In this document: positions 18,282 through 29,361 of the stretch, in pieces
Numbering within the stretch: position 1 is the stretch's first letter
Layout: each line of letters begins with the position of its first letter
Position numbers and translations under genes: made by a program
Notes under the pieces: generated by a model
Database searches by the model: none
Seen by the model: only the letters and a program-made list of their open reading frames with translations
Told to the model about the DNA's origin: nothing
Origin: Yponomeuta sedellus
Lineage: Eukaryota > Arthropoda > Insecta > Lepidoptera > Yponomeutidae
Assembly: GCA_934045075.1 (NCBI GenBank)
Contig: CAKOGX010000015.1
Location: 43,659-107,658, forward strand
Reading direction: 5' to 3'
DNA length: 64,000 nt

Positions 18282-19337
18282 TTTTTTTTTTTTTTTTTTT
18301 TTGGTAACGCGGGGGAATGCATTTACGCACTTCACCACTCTGCTGTCAGGGGACAACAGAGCGGCTTCGTGTGGGACTCCCAGCCCGAGGGCTGGACTAC
18401 CCACTAAACCCCCGCGGTGATCCTCCTCTCCTCTACCGGGTCGCGGGGTAGGCCATAGGTTAAATCACCGCGACCCGGCAAGAGGTCGCCCCTCCACTAG
18501 AGGGGCTCGACTGGTGGGGGAGCCAAAGTGGCTCCCCAGCGGCGCCCCCTGCCCCATCGCTACGACGGGGCAAGGAAACGCCGCGTCTCCTCGGGGGGGC
18601 CATATAGGCCCCCATTCGCTCCAATGCGCCGCCCCCCCCCATCCCATTGCTAAAACAATGGGACTAGAGGGGGCGGCGCATCGCTGCGAGGCCCGTCGCG
18701 TCGCTCACCAGCACCTCTCTGAGAACAGAGAAGGTGGAGAGCGAGCGCGCGGGCCCTCTCTGTGCTGGAAGGCACCCCCGGATCACGCAGGGGCGCCTTC
18801 CGGCCCGCCGTGTTAGAGGCGGCGGGTCCCCTGACCCTCCGCCCACGGCCCTGGTCCGACTGGTACGAGGCGCACAAGGCGCCCCCCCCAGCCGGACCTC
18901 CTCCTCTTGGTCGCCCGGGTCCCGCTCCACAGTGTGAAACAGGGCCCAGGCGACTAGACGGTCGCAGGGGATAGGGAGAGAGGCGCACCGCTATACCAAC
19001 AATCCTCTTCCCCTGCGACCCCACCGCGTCCGCCATCAGCCGGTGGCGGCCCCGGTAAGGCCGCGGCAGGCAGGGAGAGCGGCGCACCGTAATACCGGCA
19101 TTCCTCTCCCGCCGCGGCCTCCTCCCTTCGGCTGCGATGCCGCCCATACGACATCGCAGCCCGCCTCAGTGGCGGTGCTGCCCATACAGCACCGCCACCT
19201 ACTGACCGCTCAACTCGCAAGCGAGGAGCGGTCCCTCCGCGGTTGCTCTTGGTTTCACCGTGGGTGTGTTCCCGCCCGTAGGCCCCCACGGCTACTTAGC
19301 CCCCTCGCCACGACAAGGCGGCAACCGTCGAGGGGGA
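18282..19337 (-). mobile_element. Non-autonomous TRAS-orientation element, subfamily 2 (E9)
   Basis: About 1.06 kb with an A-tail of 21. Over its whole length it appears almost base-for-base the same as the copy at 32570-33619, including the diagnostic CCACTAGAGGGG variant. The only body difference I noticed is near 19100 (CATTCC against CACTCC). The tails differ in length, so the two may be separate insertions from one source, or one copied by conversion. Confidence 0.88.
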
Positions 19338-19421
19338 GGTTAGGTTAGGTTAGGTTAGGTTAGGTTAGGTTAGGTTAGGTTAGGTTAGGTTAGGTTAGGT
19401 TAGGTTAGGTTAGGTTAGGTT
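19338..19421 (+). repeat. Telomeric (GGTTA)n tract, 84 nt, head-to-head
   Basis: Sixteen units plus GGTT between the 5' end of a - element and the 5' end of a + element. Promoters, if present, would fire away from this tract in both directions. Confidence 0.97.
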
Positions 19422-20486
19422 GGGGTGCGATGCCAGATAACCTTCACGTGTACCTCTCCGCTTTCCGTTCCATCTGATTCCATGAACCAGATGGAGGGGC
19501 AAGTGGTGGGGTCGGTGCACCCTGAGCGTTAGTCAGTAACTTCTTCTTGTCGGATCTTACTGGCTAACGGCGAATAATCTGGCGGGAGGGGTCGCGTGGG
19601 CCCTGTTTCACTTTGTGGAGCGGGACCCAGGCGACCAACCGATTGAAGGACCGACTGGGGGGGGGCGCCGCTGCGCGAAAGCGCGCGCGCCTCGTACCAG
19701 TCGGACCAGAGTGGCCGTGGGCGGAGGGTCGGGGGACCCTCTGCCTCCATCACGGCGGGAGGGGTCGCGTGGGCCCTGTTTCACTTTGTGGAGCGGGACC
19801 CAGGCGACCAACCGAATGAAGGACCGACTGGGGGGGGCGCCGCTGCGCGGAAGCGCGCGCGCCTCGTACCAGTCGGACCAGAGTGGCCGCCGGGACGCGG
19901 AGGGTCGGGGGACCCTCTGCCTCCATCACGGCGGGCCGGAAGGCGCCCTTGCGTGTTCCGAGGGTGCCTTCTGGCACGGAGGGGGCCCGCGCGGTCGCTC
20001 ACCGCCTTCTCTGCTTTCAGAGAAGTGCTGGTGGGCGACGTGACGGGCCTCGCGTGTGGGGCGTGTGGGGGCCAACAGTTGACATTGGCCCCCATGCGCC
20101 CCAACTAGGAGGTGCGCCGCCCTCCTCTAATCCCATTGGACCACACAACAATGGGATGGAGGGGGCGGCGCGTTGGGGCGTGTGGTGGCCAAGGGGTTCG
20201 CACTTGGCCACTATGCGCTCCAACGAAGAGATGCGGCGTTCCCTCGCCCCGTCGTTCGGTCCGATGCGATGGGGCAGGGGCGCCGCCGAAGGAGTGCCCG
20301 AAAGGGCGCCCGCAGACGGGGTCGCGGAAGTGTGCGTAAGCGTCCCCGTGGCCCCGTCCTTTGCGGTGCGGAGGAACACCCCAGGAGTTTTAGTCGGTAT
20401 ACCGCCCTTTTCAGGGCGGGGAGTCCGACATAACCACTGTGCTCCCCCGAGCCGGTGGTACCCGTAATTGGGGTTTCTCCTGGGTG

Positions 20487-20515
<29 letters not shown>
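19422..20515 (+). mobile_element. Non-autonomous SART-orientation element (E10)
   Basis: Starts GGGGTGCGATGCCAG like family A, with more divergence than in E4 (for example CTTCACGTGTACC). Its middle carries the structured core shared with the - strand short elements: GGAAGGCGCC/GGTGCCTTC; GGCGGCGCGTTGG; the GCGATGGGGC hairpin. Its end has the two-hairpin signature at 20383-20464 (stem 1 GTCGG/CCGAC; inner CCGCCCT/AGGGCGG) and a 29-nt A-tail. It is the parent sequence type of the truncated copy at 610-942. No coding potential is supported. Confidence 0.86.
19581..19929 (+). repeat. Internal tandem duplication in E10
   Basis: Two units, 19581-19753 and 19754-19929, about 174 nt each. Each begins GGCGGGAGGGGTCGCG and ends GCCTCCATCAC. 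Each holds the hairpin built from TTCACTTTGTGGAGCGGG and the GGACCGACTGG...CCAGTCGGACC pair. The duplicated segment is equivalent to the one doubled in E4, so this part of the core is prone to duplication. Confidence 0.85.
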
Positions 20516-20517
<2 letters not shown>

Positions 20518-20534
20518 TTAGGTTAGGTTAGGTT
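20516..20534 (+). repeat. Telomeric (GGTTA)n tract, 19 nt, tail-to-tail
   Basis: Three units plus GGTT between A29 of E10 and T14 of the next - strand element. Confidence 0.95.
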
Positions 20535-21583
20535 TTTTTTTTTTTTTTGGTAACGCGGGGGAATGCATTTACGCACTTCACCACTCTGCTGTCAGGGGAC
20601 AACAGAGCGGCTTCGTGTGGGACTCCCAGCCCGAGGGCTGGACTACCCACTAAACCCCCGCGGTGATCCTCCTCTCCTCTACCGGGTCGCGGGGTAGGCC
20701 AAAGGTTAAATCACCGCGACCCGGCAAGAGGTCGCCCCTCCACGTGAGGGGCTCGACTGGTGGGGGAGCCAGAGTGGCTCCCCAGCGGCGCCCCCTGCCC
20801 CATCGCTACGACGGGGCAAGGAAACGCCGCGTCTCCTCGGAAGGGGCCATATAGGCCCCCATTCGCTCCAATGCGCCGCCCCCCCCATGCCATTGCTAAA
20901 ACAATGGGACTAGAGGGGGCGGCGCATCGCTGCGAGGCCCGTCGCGTCGCTCACCAGCACTTCTCTGAGAACAGAGAAGGTGGAGAGCGAGCGCGCGGGC
21001 CCTCTCTGTGCTGGAAGGCACCCCCGGATCACGCAGGGGCGCCTTCCGGCCCGCCGTGTTAGAGGCGGCGGGTCCCCTGACCCTCCGCCCACGGCCCTGG
21101 TTCGACTGGTACGAGGCGCACAAGGCGCCCCCCCCAGCCGGACCTCCTCCTCTTGGTCGCCCGGGTCCCGCTCCACAGTGTGAAACAGGGCCCAGGCGAC
21201 TAGACGGTCGCAGAGGATAGGGAGAGAGGCGCACCGCTATACCAACACTCCTCCTCCCCTGCGACCCCACCGCGTCCGCCATCAACCGGTGGCGGCCCCG
21301 GTAAGGCCGCGGCAGGCAGGGAGAGCGGCGCACCGTAATACCGGCACTCCTCTCCCGCCGCGGCCTCCTCCCTTCGGCTGCGATGCCGCCCATACGGCAT
21401 CGCAGCCCGCCTCAGTGGCGGTGCTGCCCATACAGCACCGCCACCTACTGACCGCTCGACTCGCAAGCGAGGAGCGGTCCCTCCTGGGTTGCTCTTGGTT
21501 TCACCGTGGGTGTGTTCCCGCCCGTAGGCCCCCACGGCTACTTAGCCCCCTCGCCACGACAAGGCGGCAACCGTCGAGGGGGA
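20535..21583 (-). mobile_element. Non-autonomous TRAS-orientation element, subfamily 2 (E11)
   Basis: About 1.05 kb with an A-tail of 14. The 5' hairpin start, the core and the 3' TRAS-type end are all present. It differs from its relatives by small changes, for example CTCGGAAGGGG in place of the usual G run near 20840. Confidence 0.87.
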
Positions 21584-21697
21584 GGTTAGGTTAGGTTAGG
21601 TTAGGTTAGGTTAGGTTAGGTTAGGTTAGGTTAGGTTAGGTTAGGTTAGGTTAGGTTAGGTTAGGTTAGGTTAGGTTAGGTTAGGTTAGGTTAGGTT
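21584..21697 (+). repeat. Telomeric (GGTTA)n tract, 114 nt, head-to-head
   Basis: Twenty-two perfect units plus GGTT, ending at a truncated family A copy. Confidence 0.97.
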
Positions 21698-21699
21698 CC

Positions 21700-22308
21700 G
21701 TCAAGGTGGCACGGCCCGTAAAGACGGGTGAAATGAGAGTCATGGACATCGATGACTCGATCACCCCAATGGACGTGGCTGCCGCGGTCGCTGCTGCTGG
21801 CGGCTGCAGCGTCGAGCAAGTGAAGGTCGGCGTGATCCGAAGAAGTGGGCGCCAATTGGGCACAGTGTGGGTCCGTTGTCCCCTCACAGCTGCGAAGAAG
21901 GTGACAGCTGAGCCCCGACTTCGGATTGCGGACTGGTTGGCTGCCCGGGTGAGATATCTGCCGGAGAAGCCAGCCCGTTGCTATCGATGTCTTGAGACCG
22001 GCCACGTAAGGGACGGGTGCAGGAGCACAATTGACCGAAGCAACGCCTGCTTTCACTGTGGGCAAACAGGTCACAAAGCGGCAACGTGCTCTGCGCCACC
22101 TAATTGCCCAATCTGCTCCGACCGTGGTTTGCGCGCCGATCACGAGATGAGACAGAAGTGCGCCGTCCCTGAGAAGGTAAATAAGAAGAGGGGAAAGCAG
22201 GCCCCTCCCGTTTCCAAGACCGCAGAGGGAGCCTCGCCATCGTCGAGTCAGCCGGGCCCTAGCTCGCAGCAGGAGGGGACAAAGCCTAGCGTTCAACGCC
22301 CAGCTTAA
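21700..22308 (+). pseudogene. ORF1 C-terminal fragment, family A copy 2
   Basis: About 203 codons aligned with the ORF1 C-terminus at 1464-3563. The three zinc knuckles are intact (CYRCLETGHVRDGC, CFHCGQTGHKAATC, CPICSDRGLRADHE). One base is missing near 22280 compared with copy 1, so this frame runs past the old stop to TAA at 22306-22308 and overlaps the ORF2 frame. There is no start codon. Confidence 0.85.
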
Positions 22309-25300
22309 GATCCTCCAGGGCAACCTTAACCACTGCCGCAGGGCGCAGGACCTGCTATTGCAGACCCTCGCGGAGCATAAGGTTGCCCTGGCCGTTGTCG
22401 CGGAGCCCTATAGAGTAGCTGCTCATCCCCGCTGGTTCGGCGATGACAACAACTCGGTGGCTGTGTACTGGGGAGGAGGAGAAGGAGCTCCACCATGTTC
22501 CCAGTTGGAGAGGGGGACAGGGTTCGTGGCTGTGCTGTGGGGCTCGGTAGCAATCGTTGGCTGCTACATCTCTCCTAACGTCAGCCTGGCGGCTTTTGAA
22601 GTCTATATGGACCAGCTCGCAGCATGTGTCCGGCGCTGCCAGCCTCATCCGGTTCTGGTGCTGGGGGATTTTAACGCCCACGCACGCGCATGGGGTGGGC
22701 CCCGGGACGAGCCCAGGGGGGAGGCCGTCCTAGATTGGGCGGCGTGCCTAAACCTTGGGCTCCTGAACCAGGGGTCGGCCAGCACCTGCGTGCGCTGGCA
22801 GGGCGAGTCCATAGTGGACTTATCATGGGCATCCCCAACGGCGAGCGCCCTAGTCTCGGGCTGGCGCGTTGCCGAGGAGCTGCTGACCCTGTCGGACCAC
22901 AACTACATCCTTATGGATGTAGCGGTGCGCTCCAGCAACGGAGCTCAGAGCCGAGACATCGCACGGCCTAGACGCTGGGCACTGAAGAAACTCAACCGGG
23001 ACCTGCTCGTGGCCGCCGCGAATACTGCAGCATGGGTGGAATCACCGACCACTGCCGACGCGGAGGCGGAGACAGCATGGTTCCGGGAACGGATGATTCA
23101 GGTGTGCGATGCTGCGATGCCTCGAACACGGCCGACCGAGCGCACCGCTACCTACTGGTGGTCCGACAGCCTGGCAAGACAGCGGGCGTCGTGCATGAGG
23201 GCCAGAAGAGCGTTTTTGCGAAGTCGTAGGCGACGTCGTGCTTCCTCCGAGGAGAGGACGGCGGCCTACGCCGTATATCGTGAGGCGACCATCAGTTTCC
23301 AAGCGGCTGTTGCAGACGCGAAGGAGAAGGCGCACCTTGAGCTCCTCGAGAGTCTCAACGGGGACCCATGGGGGCGTCCATACAAAATGGTTATGGACAA
23401 GCTCAGACCGTGGGTTCCTCCGTTGACCGAGACGCTTGATCCGGGCCTCGTGGTGAACGTGGTTGACACACTATTCCCACGAATTACCGACAACCCGCCA
23501 AGCGCTCCATACTCGGCGTCGATGCTGCCGCCCTCGGAGGGAAATGTGGAGGTTGGAAAGGAGGAGCTGGGGCGAGCCGTGAGGCGCCTAGCAGTGCGGA
23601 ACACCGCCCCAGGCCCCGACGGAATCCCAGGTCGCGCCTGGGTACTCGCGCTTGGTGCCCTCGGTGAGCGTTTCCGGCTCCACCTAACCAACTGCCTCAG
23701 GTCTGGGCGCTTCCCGTCGGAGTGGAAACGGGCGCGACTGGTCCTGCTGAAGAAAGAGGGCAGACCGGTGGACTCTCCGTCGGCGTACCGGCCGATCTGC
23801 TTGCTGGACGAGGCCGGAAAGCTCTTCGAGCGAGTGATAGCGGAGCGCATAAACCTCCACCTGTGGAGCGTCGGTCCGGACTTATCGGACAGCCAATTTG
23901 GTTTCCGACACGGGCGCTCCACAGTGGATGCCATCCTACGCGTCCGCTCCGTCGCGCAAGAAGCGGTATCCCAGGGCAGGGTGGTGCTAGCGATTAGCCT
24001 TGATATCGTGAACGCATTTAACTCCCTGCCCTGGAGGGCTATCAGAGAGGCACTCGACTACCACGGTCTGCCCGAGCATCTGCGGAGCATCGTCGGCGAT
24101 TACTTCCGAGACCGTGGCATTGAATACACTGGTCGGGGCAGGGCTTCGCACAGCCGGGAGATGTACTGCGGGGTTCCGCAGGGGTCGGTTCTGGGGCCAC
24201 TCCTGTGGAACCTCGCGTACGACGTGGTGCTCCGGATCGCTCTCCCCGTCGGTGTCCGGGTGGTATGTTACGCCGACGACACCCTTGTTCTGGCCGAGGG
24301 AGACAATTTCGACCGAACGACCCGTGTCGCCGAATGCGGAGTTGCGTGTGTGGTCCGCAGAATCCGGGCCCTCGGATTACAAATCGCACCGCAGAAGACC
24401 GAAGCCCTCTGGTTTCACGACCTCCCCAAGGGCTCGGAGCCGCCAAGCTCTGTCGTTCGCGTCGGGGATGCCGTTGTCCAGGTGGGGAGATACTTGAAGT
24501 ATCTCGGCGTTGTCTTGGACGGTCGCTGGGAGTTCGTCGAGCACTTCGACCGTCTGGTCCCCCGGATCGAGAGGGTAGCGGGTGCTCTGCACCGAATCCT
24601 GCCCAATCTAGGGGGGCCGCGGGAGAGTGTTCGGCGGCTCTACACGGGGGTCGTGCGGTCCATGGCCCTATATGGAGCGCCAATCTGGGCGGATGAGCTG
24701 GCCGGCAACCGTGCATGCAAAGCCAAACTGCTTAGCGTGCAGCGCCGGCTAGCCATAAGGGTGGCGCGCGGGTACCGCACGATCTCCCATGAGGCGGCAG
24801 GTCTTTTAGCCAGATATCCCCCCCTGGACATTTTGGCGTCGATGGACAAGACCGTATATTGTGAGCTTCGTCACCAGCGGGATAGCGGAGCGGATCTGCC
24901 CCCCAGGGCTGTTACTCTGTTGCGCCAAGCAGCCCATGACGACGCGCTCGAAAAATGGAGGGCGCGACTGCAGGAGCCGGCAAGCCAAAGGCAGCGAGTC
25001 GTAGGTGCAATTCTGCCCGTTTTCCGAGAGTGGATGAGCCGAGGGGAAGGCCAAATAGGCTACCGGCTGACGCAGGTGCTCACCGGGCACGGGTGCTTCG
25101 GGGAGTACCTGCACCGAATCGGCAAAGAGCAATCGGCGGCATGCCACCATTGCAACGCCAGCAGCGACGACGCGCAGCACACTCTGGAGATCTGCCCTGC
25201 GTGGCAATCGCAGCGGCAAGACCTCGTCGCTGCGATCGGGGGAGATCTCAGATTGCCCTCCGTGGTGGCAGCAATGGTGCAGGGCAAGCCTCAATGGGAT

Positions 25301-25438
25301 GCGATGGCTGCCTTTTGTGAGTCAGTGATGACCCTCAAAGAGGAAGCTGAAAGAGAGAGGGAGAAGGCCGACCCCGCAAGGAGGCGGAGGCGCAGAGGCG
25401 GCGCAAATCAGCCCCGCCCTGGCCAAAATGCCCTGTAG
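22292..25438 (+). CDS. ORF2 of family A copy 2: endonuclease-reverse transcriptase
   Basis: Complete and open, with the same domain order as copy 1: ILQGNLNH; GDFNAHARAWG; SDHNY; RT motifs TAPGPDGIPGRAW, SLDIVNAFNSLPW, GVPQGSVLGP, YADD; finger CHHCNASSDDAQHTLEIC. Protein differences from copy 1 are scattered and mostly conservative, showing that the two descend from a coding-competent lineage. As in copy 1, no in-frame ATG precedes the endonuclease motifs, so the start is set at the open frame near the ORF1 stop. Confidence 0.88.
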   Translation, partial: FNAQLKILQGNLNHCRRAQDLLLQTLAEHKVALAVVAEPYRVAAHPRWFGDDNNSVAVYWGGGEGAPPCSQLERGTGFVAVLWGSVAIVGCYISPNVSLAAFEVYMDQLAACVRRCQPHPVLVLGDFNAHARAWGGPRDEPRGEAVLDWAACLNLGLLNQGSASTCVRWQGESIVDLSWASPTASALVSGWRVAEELLTLSDHNYILMDVAVRSSNGAQSRDIARPRRWALKKLNRDLLVAAANTAAWVESPTTADAEAETAWFRERMIQVCDAAMPRTRPTERTATYWWSDSLARQRASCMRARRAFLRSRRRRRASSEERTAAYAVYREATISFQAAVADAKEKAHLELLESLNGDPWGRPYKMVMDKLRPWVPPLTETLDPGLVVNVVDTLFPRITDNPPSAPYSASMLPPSEGNVEVGKEELGRAVRRLAVRNTAPGPDGIPGRAWVLALGALGERFRLHLTNCLRSGRFPSEWKRARLVLLKKEGRPVDSPSAYRPICLLDEAGKLFERVIAERINLHLWSVGPDLSDSQFGFRHGRSTVDAILRVRSVAQEAVSQGRVVLAISLDIVNAFNSLPWRAIREALDYHGLPEHLRSIVGDYFRDRGIEYTGRGRASHSREMYCGVPQGSVLGPLLWNLAYDVVLRIALPVGVRVVCYADDTLVLAEGDNFDRTTRVAECGVACVVRRIRALGLQIAPQKTEALWFHDLPKGSEPPSSVVRVGDAVVQVGRYLKYLGVVLDGRWEFVEHFDRLVPRIERVAGALHRILPNLGGPRESVRRLYTGVVRSMALYGAPIWADELAGNRACKAKLLSVQRRLAIRVARGYRTISHEAAGLLARYPPLDILASMDKTVYCELRHQRDSGADLPPRAVTLLRQAAHDDALEKWRARLQEPASQRQRVVGAILPVFREWMSRGEGQIGYRLTQVLTGHGCFGEYLHRIGKEQSAACHHCNASSDDAQHTLEICPAWQSQRQDLVAAIGGDLRLPSVVAAMVQGKPQWDAMAAFCESVMTLKEEAEREREKADPARRRRRRGGANQPRPGQNAL

Positions 25439-25577
25439 TCATGGGCTTAGAATAAGACTACGGTATCCCCTGCCTGTCGTAAGAGCCGACTAAAAGGGGG
25501 ACCAGCCCTGTAGTCCCGGGCTTAGAATAGGGCCACGGTACCTCCTGCCTGTCGTAAGAGGCGACTAAAAGGAGACT
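25432..25577 (+). other. Tandem hairpin unit, family A copy 2
   Basis: The same doublet as at 6706-6853, starting inside the final ORF2 codons, with minor changes (for example GGGCCACGGTACC in the second unit). Confidence 0.75.
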
Positions 25578-25918
25578 CCGGGGTCGTGGGTGGTTAGAGT
25601 GGGGGCTCGAGCCACCGTTCCAAGCGACCCCGTGGAGGCGGCGGTGTGTGGTGGCCGCACACTGCCGTTTGGTGAGGCTGTCCCGGCATAGCCGGTTACG
25701 AAGACGGGTGCGTAAGGCACTGTGCGCGAGGGCTCCGGTGTGTTCATTGAGATCCCGGAGCCCTCCTCCACACGCACGGAGAGGGCCACCGGGGGGGTTT
25801 TAGTTGGTAAGAATCCAACATAACCCGGCTTTCCCCCCAGGAAGTCGGGTATCTTTTGAAGATTTCCCCCCCGTCAACAAAAAAAAAAAAAAAAAAAAAC
25901 AAAAAAAAAAAAAAAAAA

Positions 25919-26127
25919 GGTTAGGTTAGGTTAGGTTAGGTTAGGTTAGGTTAGGTTAGGTTAGGTTAGGTTAGGTTAGGTTAGGTTAGGTTAGGTTAGG
26001 TTAGGTTAGGTTAGGTTAGGTTAGGTTAGGTTAGGTTAGGTTAGGTTAGGTTAGGTTAGGTTAGGTTAGGTTAGGTTAGGTTAGGTTAGGTTAGGTTAGG
26101 TTAGGTTAGGTTAGGTTAGGTTAGGTT
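25919..26127 (+). repeat. Telomeric (GGTTA)n tract, 209 nt
   Basis: Forty-one perfect units plus GGTT. Before the 43-nt stub at 26128 was inserted, this tract and the next one were probably a single array of about 400 nt. Confidence 0.97.
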
Positions 26128-26170
26128 TTTTTTTTTTTTTTAACAAGGTACTGCCACCGTTTATATCGTT
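26128..26170 (-). mobile_element. Extremely truncated TRAS-orientation insertion (43 nt)
   Basis: Fourteen T (the A-tail on the - strand) followed by only 29 nt of body (26142-26170), then GGTTA. Both junctions have the same register as the long elements, so it looks like a real target-primed insertion aborted almost at once. The body resembles no other 3' end in the window and ends in sense ...TACCTTGTT plus A-tail. Confidence 0.75.
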
Positions 26171-26364
26171 GGTTAGGTTAGGTTAGGTTAGGTTAGGTTA
26201 GGTTAGGTTAGGTTAGGTTAGGTTAGGTTAGGTTAGGTTAGGTTAGGTTAGGTTAGGTTAGGTTAGGTTAGGTTAGGTTAGGTTAGGTTAGGTTAGGTTA
26301 GGTTAGGTTAGGTTAGGTTAGGTTAGGTTAGGTTAGGTTAGGTTAGGTTAGGTTAGGTTAGGTT
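26171..26364 (+). repeat. Telomeric (GGTTA)n tract, 194 nt
   Basis: Thirty-eight perfect units plus GGTT, running into the 23-nt T-run of the truncated RNase H LINE. Confidence 0.97.
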
Positions 26365-29361
26365 TTTTTTTTTTTTTTTTTTTTTTTATATACTTCTACC
26401 TCCAACATGATCGGAGTCTATTTTAGGCTAGCACATTCATTCCAGTTCAGTCTTTCATGCCTCTCGTACTTTCATTCTTCATACCGGGTCTTTCTTGCAT
26501 ACTTCATCATTCAATCTAATGGGTGGGACTCCCATTTTTCTGTCCCTAGTCTATCTATCTATCCACTTTCTCTTTGTCTTCTTTTATGTTCTTAGGGGGT
26601 AACAATACACGGGTTCTTTATTTATAACTTTCCAACAATAACATTTCAAAGGCTAACGGTGTGCAAATATTTACAGGTATACTTACTCTAAACATTTTTC
26701 TACATTTTATCGTTTTACTTCTTACACTAAACTTATCTATTTCTTATGTTATACCTTGTTCATAAGGTTTACAGCAATTTCTTAATCTAGTTCCTATCTG
26801 CTACTGCGTTTCACATTTATTTAATACTCTATTACATTATTATGTTAATCCCTAATATATTCACTATATTGTGATAACATAATATTCAAGTCTTATTTCT
26901 CTTTATTACATTGACAGCAATATTTTCGCAATACTTTAAGAACTTATCCAAGCCCTTGCCCCTCATGACTTCATTTAGATTTTCTCGCGAAATTTGCATA
27001 TCCAGTGCCTGTTCAATTTCAAATCGCTGTCTGGCGTACTCTGGGCAGTCAAAGAGCAGGTGAGGCACCGTTTCGGCACAATCCGGGTCACAGATGCACG
27101 ATGGGTTCTCTTTACACTTGAAGCGATTCAAGTATTCCGAAAACCCACCGTGCCCCGTCATAATTTGCGTTCTGACACCTGTTGCCTCAAATTTCCTAAC
27201 TATCCTGTACGCCGCCACCGCGTCCGGGAAGAAAAGCTTCGTTACCGAAGCGGTCTCACCCAGAGTGTATCTCCGGTTCCATTCGTCAAGCGTCGCAATA
27301 CGGATGCTACGCTTGACGAACGAGACCGGACACAGGTCATAATCCGGCCTCCGCTTCGACTTCGTGGCGGCTTCCTTTGCCAGAAAGTCGGCTCTCTCGT
27401 TCCCCGTCAGTCCTGCGTGAGCTTTAATCCAGAACAAAGACACAGCTTTGTTCCGGAGAGATGCAGTTTTTAAATTATCTCGGGCTTCCACTGCTAGGGG
27501 ATGGAGACAGCCGTAATTCTGGACGGTTTGGAGAGCCGCCATCGAGTCGCTGCAGATGCCGAACGATGTGGCTCTGTGCTTCAAGATTTCCCTGGTAGCC
27601 ACACATATCGCCAGAAGCTCGGCCTGGTAGACCGTACAGTAATCTGAAAGAGCAAGCTTGAGGGTCTTCGTCTCGGTCTCACCACTCCAAAAGGATAGCG
27701 CGGCCCCGACTCGACCCCCAATCTTGCTCCCATCTGTAAATACACGAACCTCAAATTCGCTATTGGCATCTAAATGCTCCTGGTCCACCAGGCTGATGAG
27801 CTCCAGGCTGACATGCTCCGCGGGATGTGGCGCTTCAATTGCTGGAGCCACCCGCTCGACGTCCCCACCTCCCAGCATTGGCTGGGGCACCCCCTTCTTG
27901 GCCTCATATAATGAGGCCGCCTCTCGGACTCGGAGGTCAAGAGGGAGAATCCCAGCCAATACTAGTGCTGAGCTCAGCGACACCGTGCGGTAGGCTCTGC
28001 ACAGTTTCTGCGCAATGCCGCGCTGGACTGCCCCCAGCTGCTTGATCACTCCCAGTTTTGAAGCCGCCGGTGCCCACACGCTGGCAGCGTACAGGATTAT
28101 AGGCTCTACAGTTGCCATGTAAATTGTCCTAATGACCTCTGGGTGCAAGCCCCATCCGGTCCTAGCCACTCTGGACAGCTGCTTGTATATTCCTATTGCC
28201 TTTCTGCAAACATCCGAGACATGCGAATTGAATGTTAGTTTGTCGTCGATGGTGACACCCAATATCTTGATTTCCTTTGACATCGCAATGTCGGTCCCGC
28301 CCATGCTCAGGTGCGGGGTGTCGTGCTTCAGCTTTCTGGTTAAGACCATTGCTTTGGTCTTTTGCGGAGCAAAATTTAACTTATTTGCGACACCCCACAC
28401 CCGAACGCGTTCGAGAGCGGCATTGGCACGTCTCTGGACATCCAAGGCTGTATCACCATCGAAGACAAGCACCACGTCGTCCGCAAATGCCTGACAATAA
28501 ACCTCATCTTCCTCCATGGTTTTTAGCAGTGGGTCCAGCAAAAGATTCCAGAGGACAGGTCCAGCAATGGAGCCTTGCACGCAGCCCTTCTCTGATGCCC
28601 TTTCGTGTTCCTCTCCGGAGTATCTGACCCCAACCTTGCGGTTCTGGAGATAACTGTCCATGACCCTCCTCACGTTGATCGGACATCCTTCCTCAGCCAG
28701 CCGGACTCTTATAGCAGGCCACCAGGCGCTATCAAAGGCCCCCTCTATGTCCAAGGATACTAGTGTTATGATTTTCTTCTGCGCCAGTTTACTGCGAATA
28801 TGTTGCACCAGGACATAGAGGGAGTCCTCAGCGCTCCTTTGTGGCATGAATCCGTACTGGCGAGTACTCATCCTCGGTATCAGATGGAACTTGAGGCGGG
28901 CCACCAGCATCTTCTCCAGTATTTTGCCCATTACTGATAATAGGCCAATTGGCCTGTAGGCTTTAGGGGTGGTGTAGTCCTCTTTCCCTGCTTTCTTCAG
29001 TACTACTACTGTTGCTTCCTTCCAGATCGCAGGGAAATGATGGTAAGCCAAGCATTTGTTTGTTAAGGCCAGGAAAAAGTCTGGGTCACCCCCAATGACA
29101 TGCCGGCATATGTCGGCCGTTAAGCCGTCCGCCCCTGGAGCCTTCTTGGGGTTAAAGGATACACAAGCTCTATCCAGCTCGACCCTCGTGAAAGGTGGAT
29201 CGCATGGGTCACCTTGCTCGTCCTCGTTTACTTTCTCTGCTTGGAGTCTGATGTGACGGTGGTGGGCATTATCTTGGTCTATGCGGTCTTTCGGATAGAA
29301 AGTTTCGGCTAACAGCCTCACAGAGCTTTTTGCATCCAATACTTCCCCGTTCCTTTCCAGC
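26365..29361 (-). mobile_element. 5'-truncated RNase H LINE, family D copy 2 (E14)
   Basis: A-tail of 23 (26365-26387), an AT-rich 3' UTR (26388-26885), and the last ~825 codons of ORF2. It breaks within RNGEVLDAK. Its sequence closely follows the full-length copy at 42101-49999. The 5' junction reads CAGCG followed by TTAGG, one G short of the register seen elsewhere. Confidence 0.92.
26886..29360 (-). pseudogene. ORF2 C-terminal two-thirds, family D copy 2
   Basis: An open fragment of about 825 codons: RT (KKAPGADGLTADIC, YGFMPQRSAEDSL, SLDIEGAFDSAWW, GCVQGSIAGPVLWN, catalytic FADD), then RNase H (VFTDGSKIGGRVG, YQAELLAI, CSDSMAAL, WIKAHAGLTGNERADFLA), then the C-terminal Cys/His finger. 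The endonuclease is lost, so it cannot move by itself. The residue changes compared with the full-length copy are few (for example VRVFTDG against IRIFTDG). Confidence 0.9.

Larger units (their letters stand above)
21698..25918 (+). mobile_element. 5'-truncated SART-like LINE, family A copy 2 (E12)
   Basis: Lacks the 5' UTR and most of ORF1; the break is inside the conserved VKVARPVKTGE segment of ORF1. ORF2 is complete and open. The 3' UTR has the duplicated hairpin unit (25432-25577), the two-hairpin signature (25791-25856) and an A-rich tail interrupted by one C (25879-25918). It may still supply ORF2 protein if transcribed, but it has no promoter of its own. Confidence 0.92.

Noticed and set aside
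25919..26364. Regular short repeats as a possible CRISPR array or satellite
   Set aside because: The unit is the 5-nt insect telomeric repeat with no spacers. Interruptions are retroelements with A-tails.
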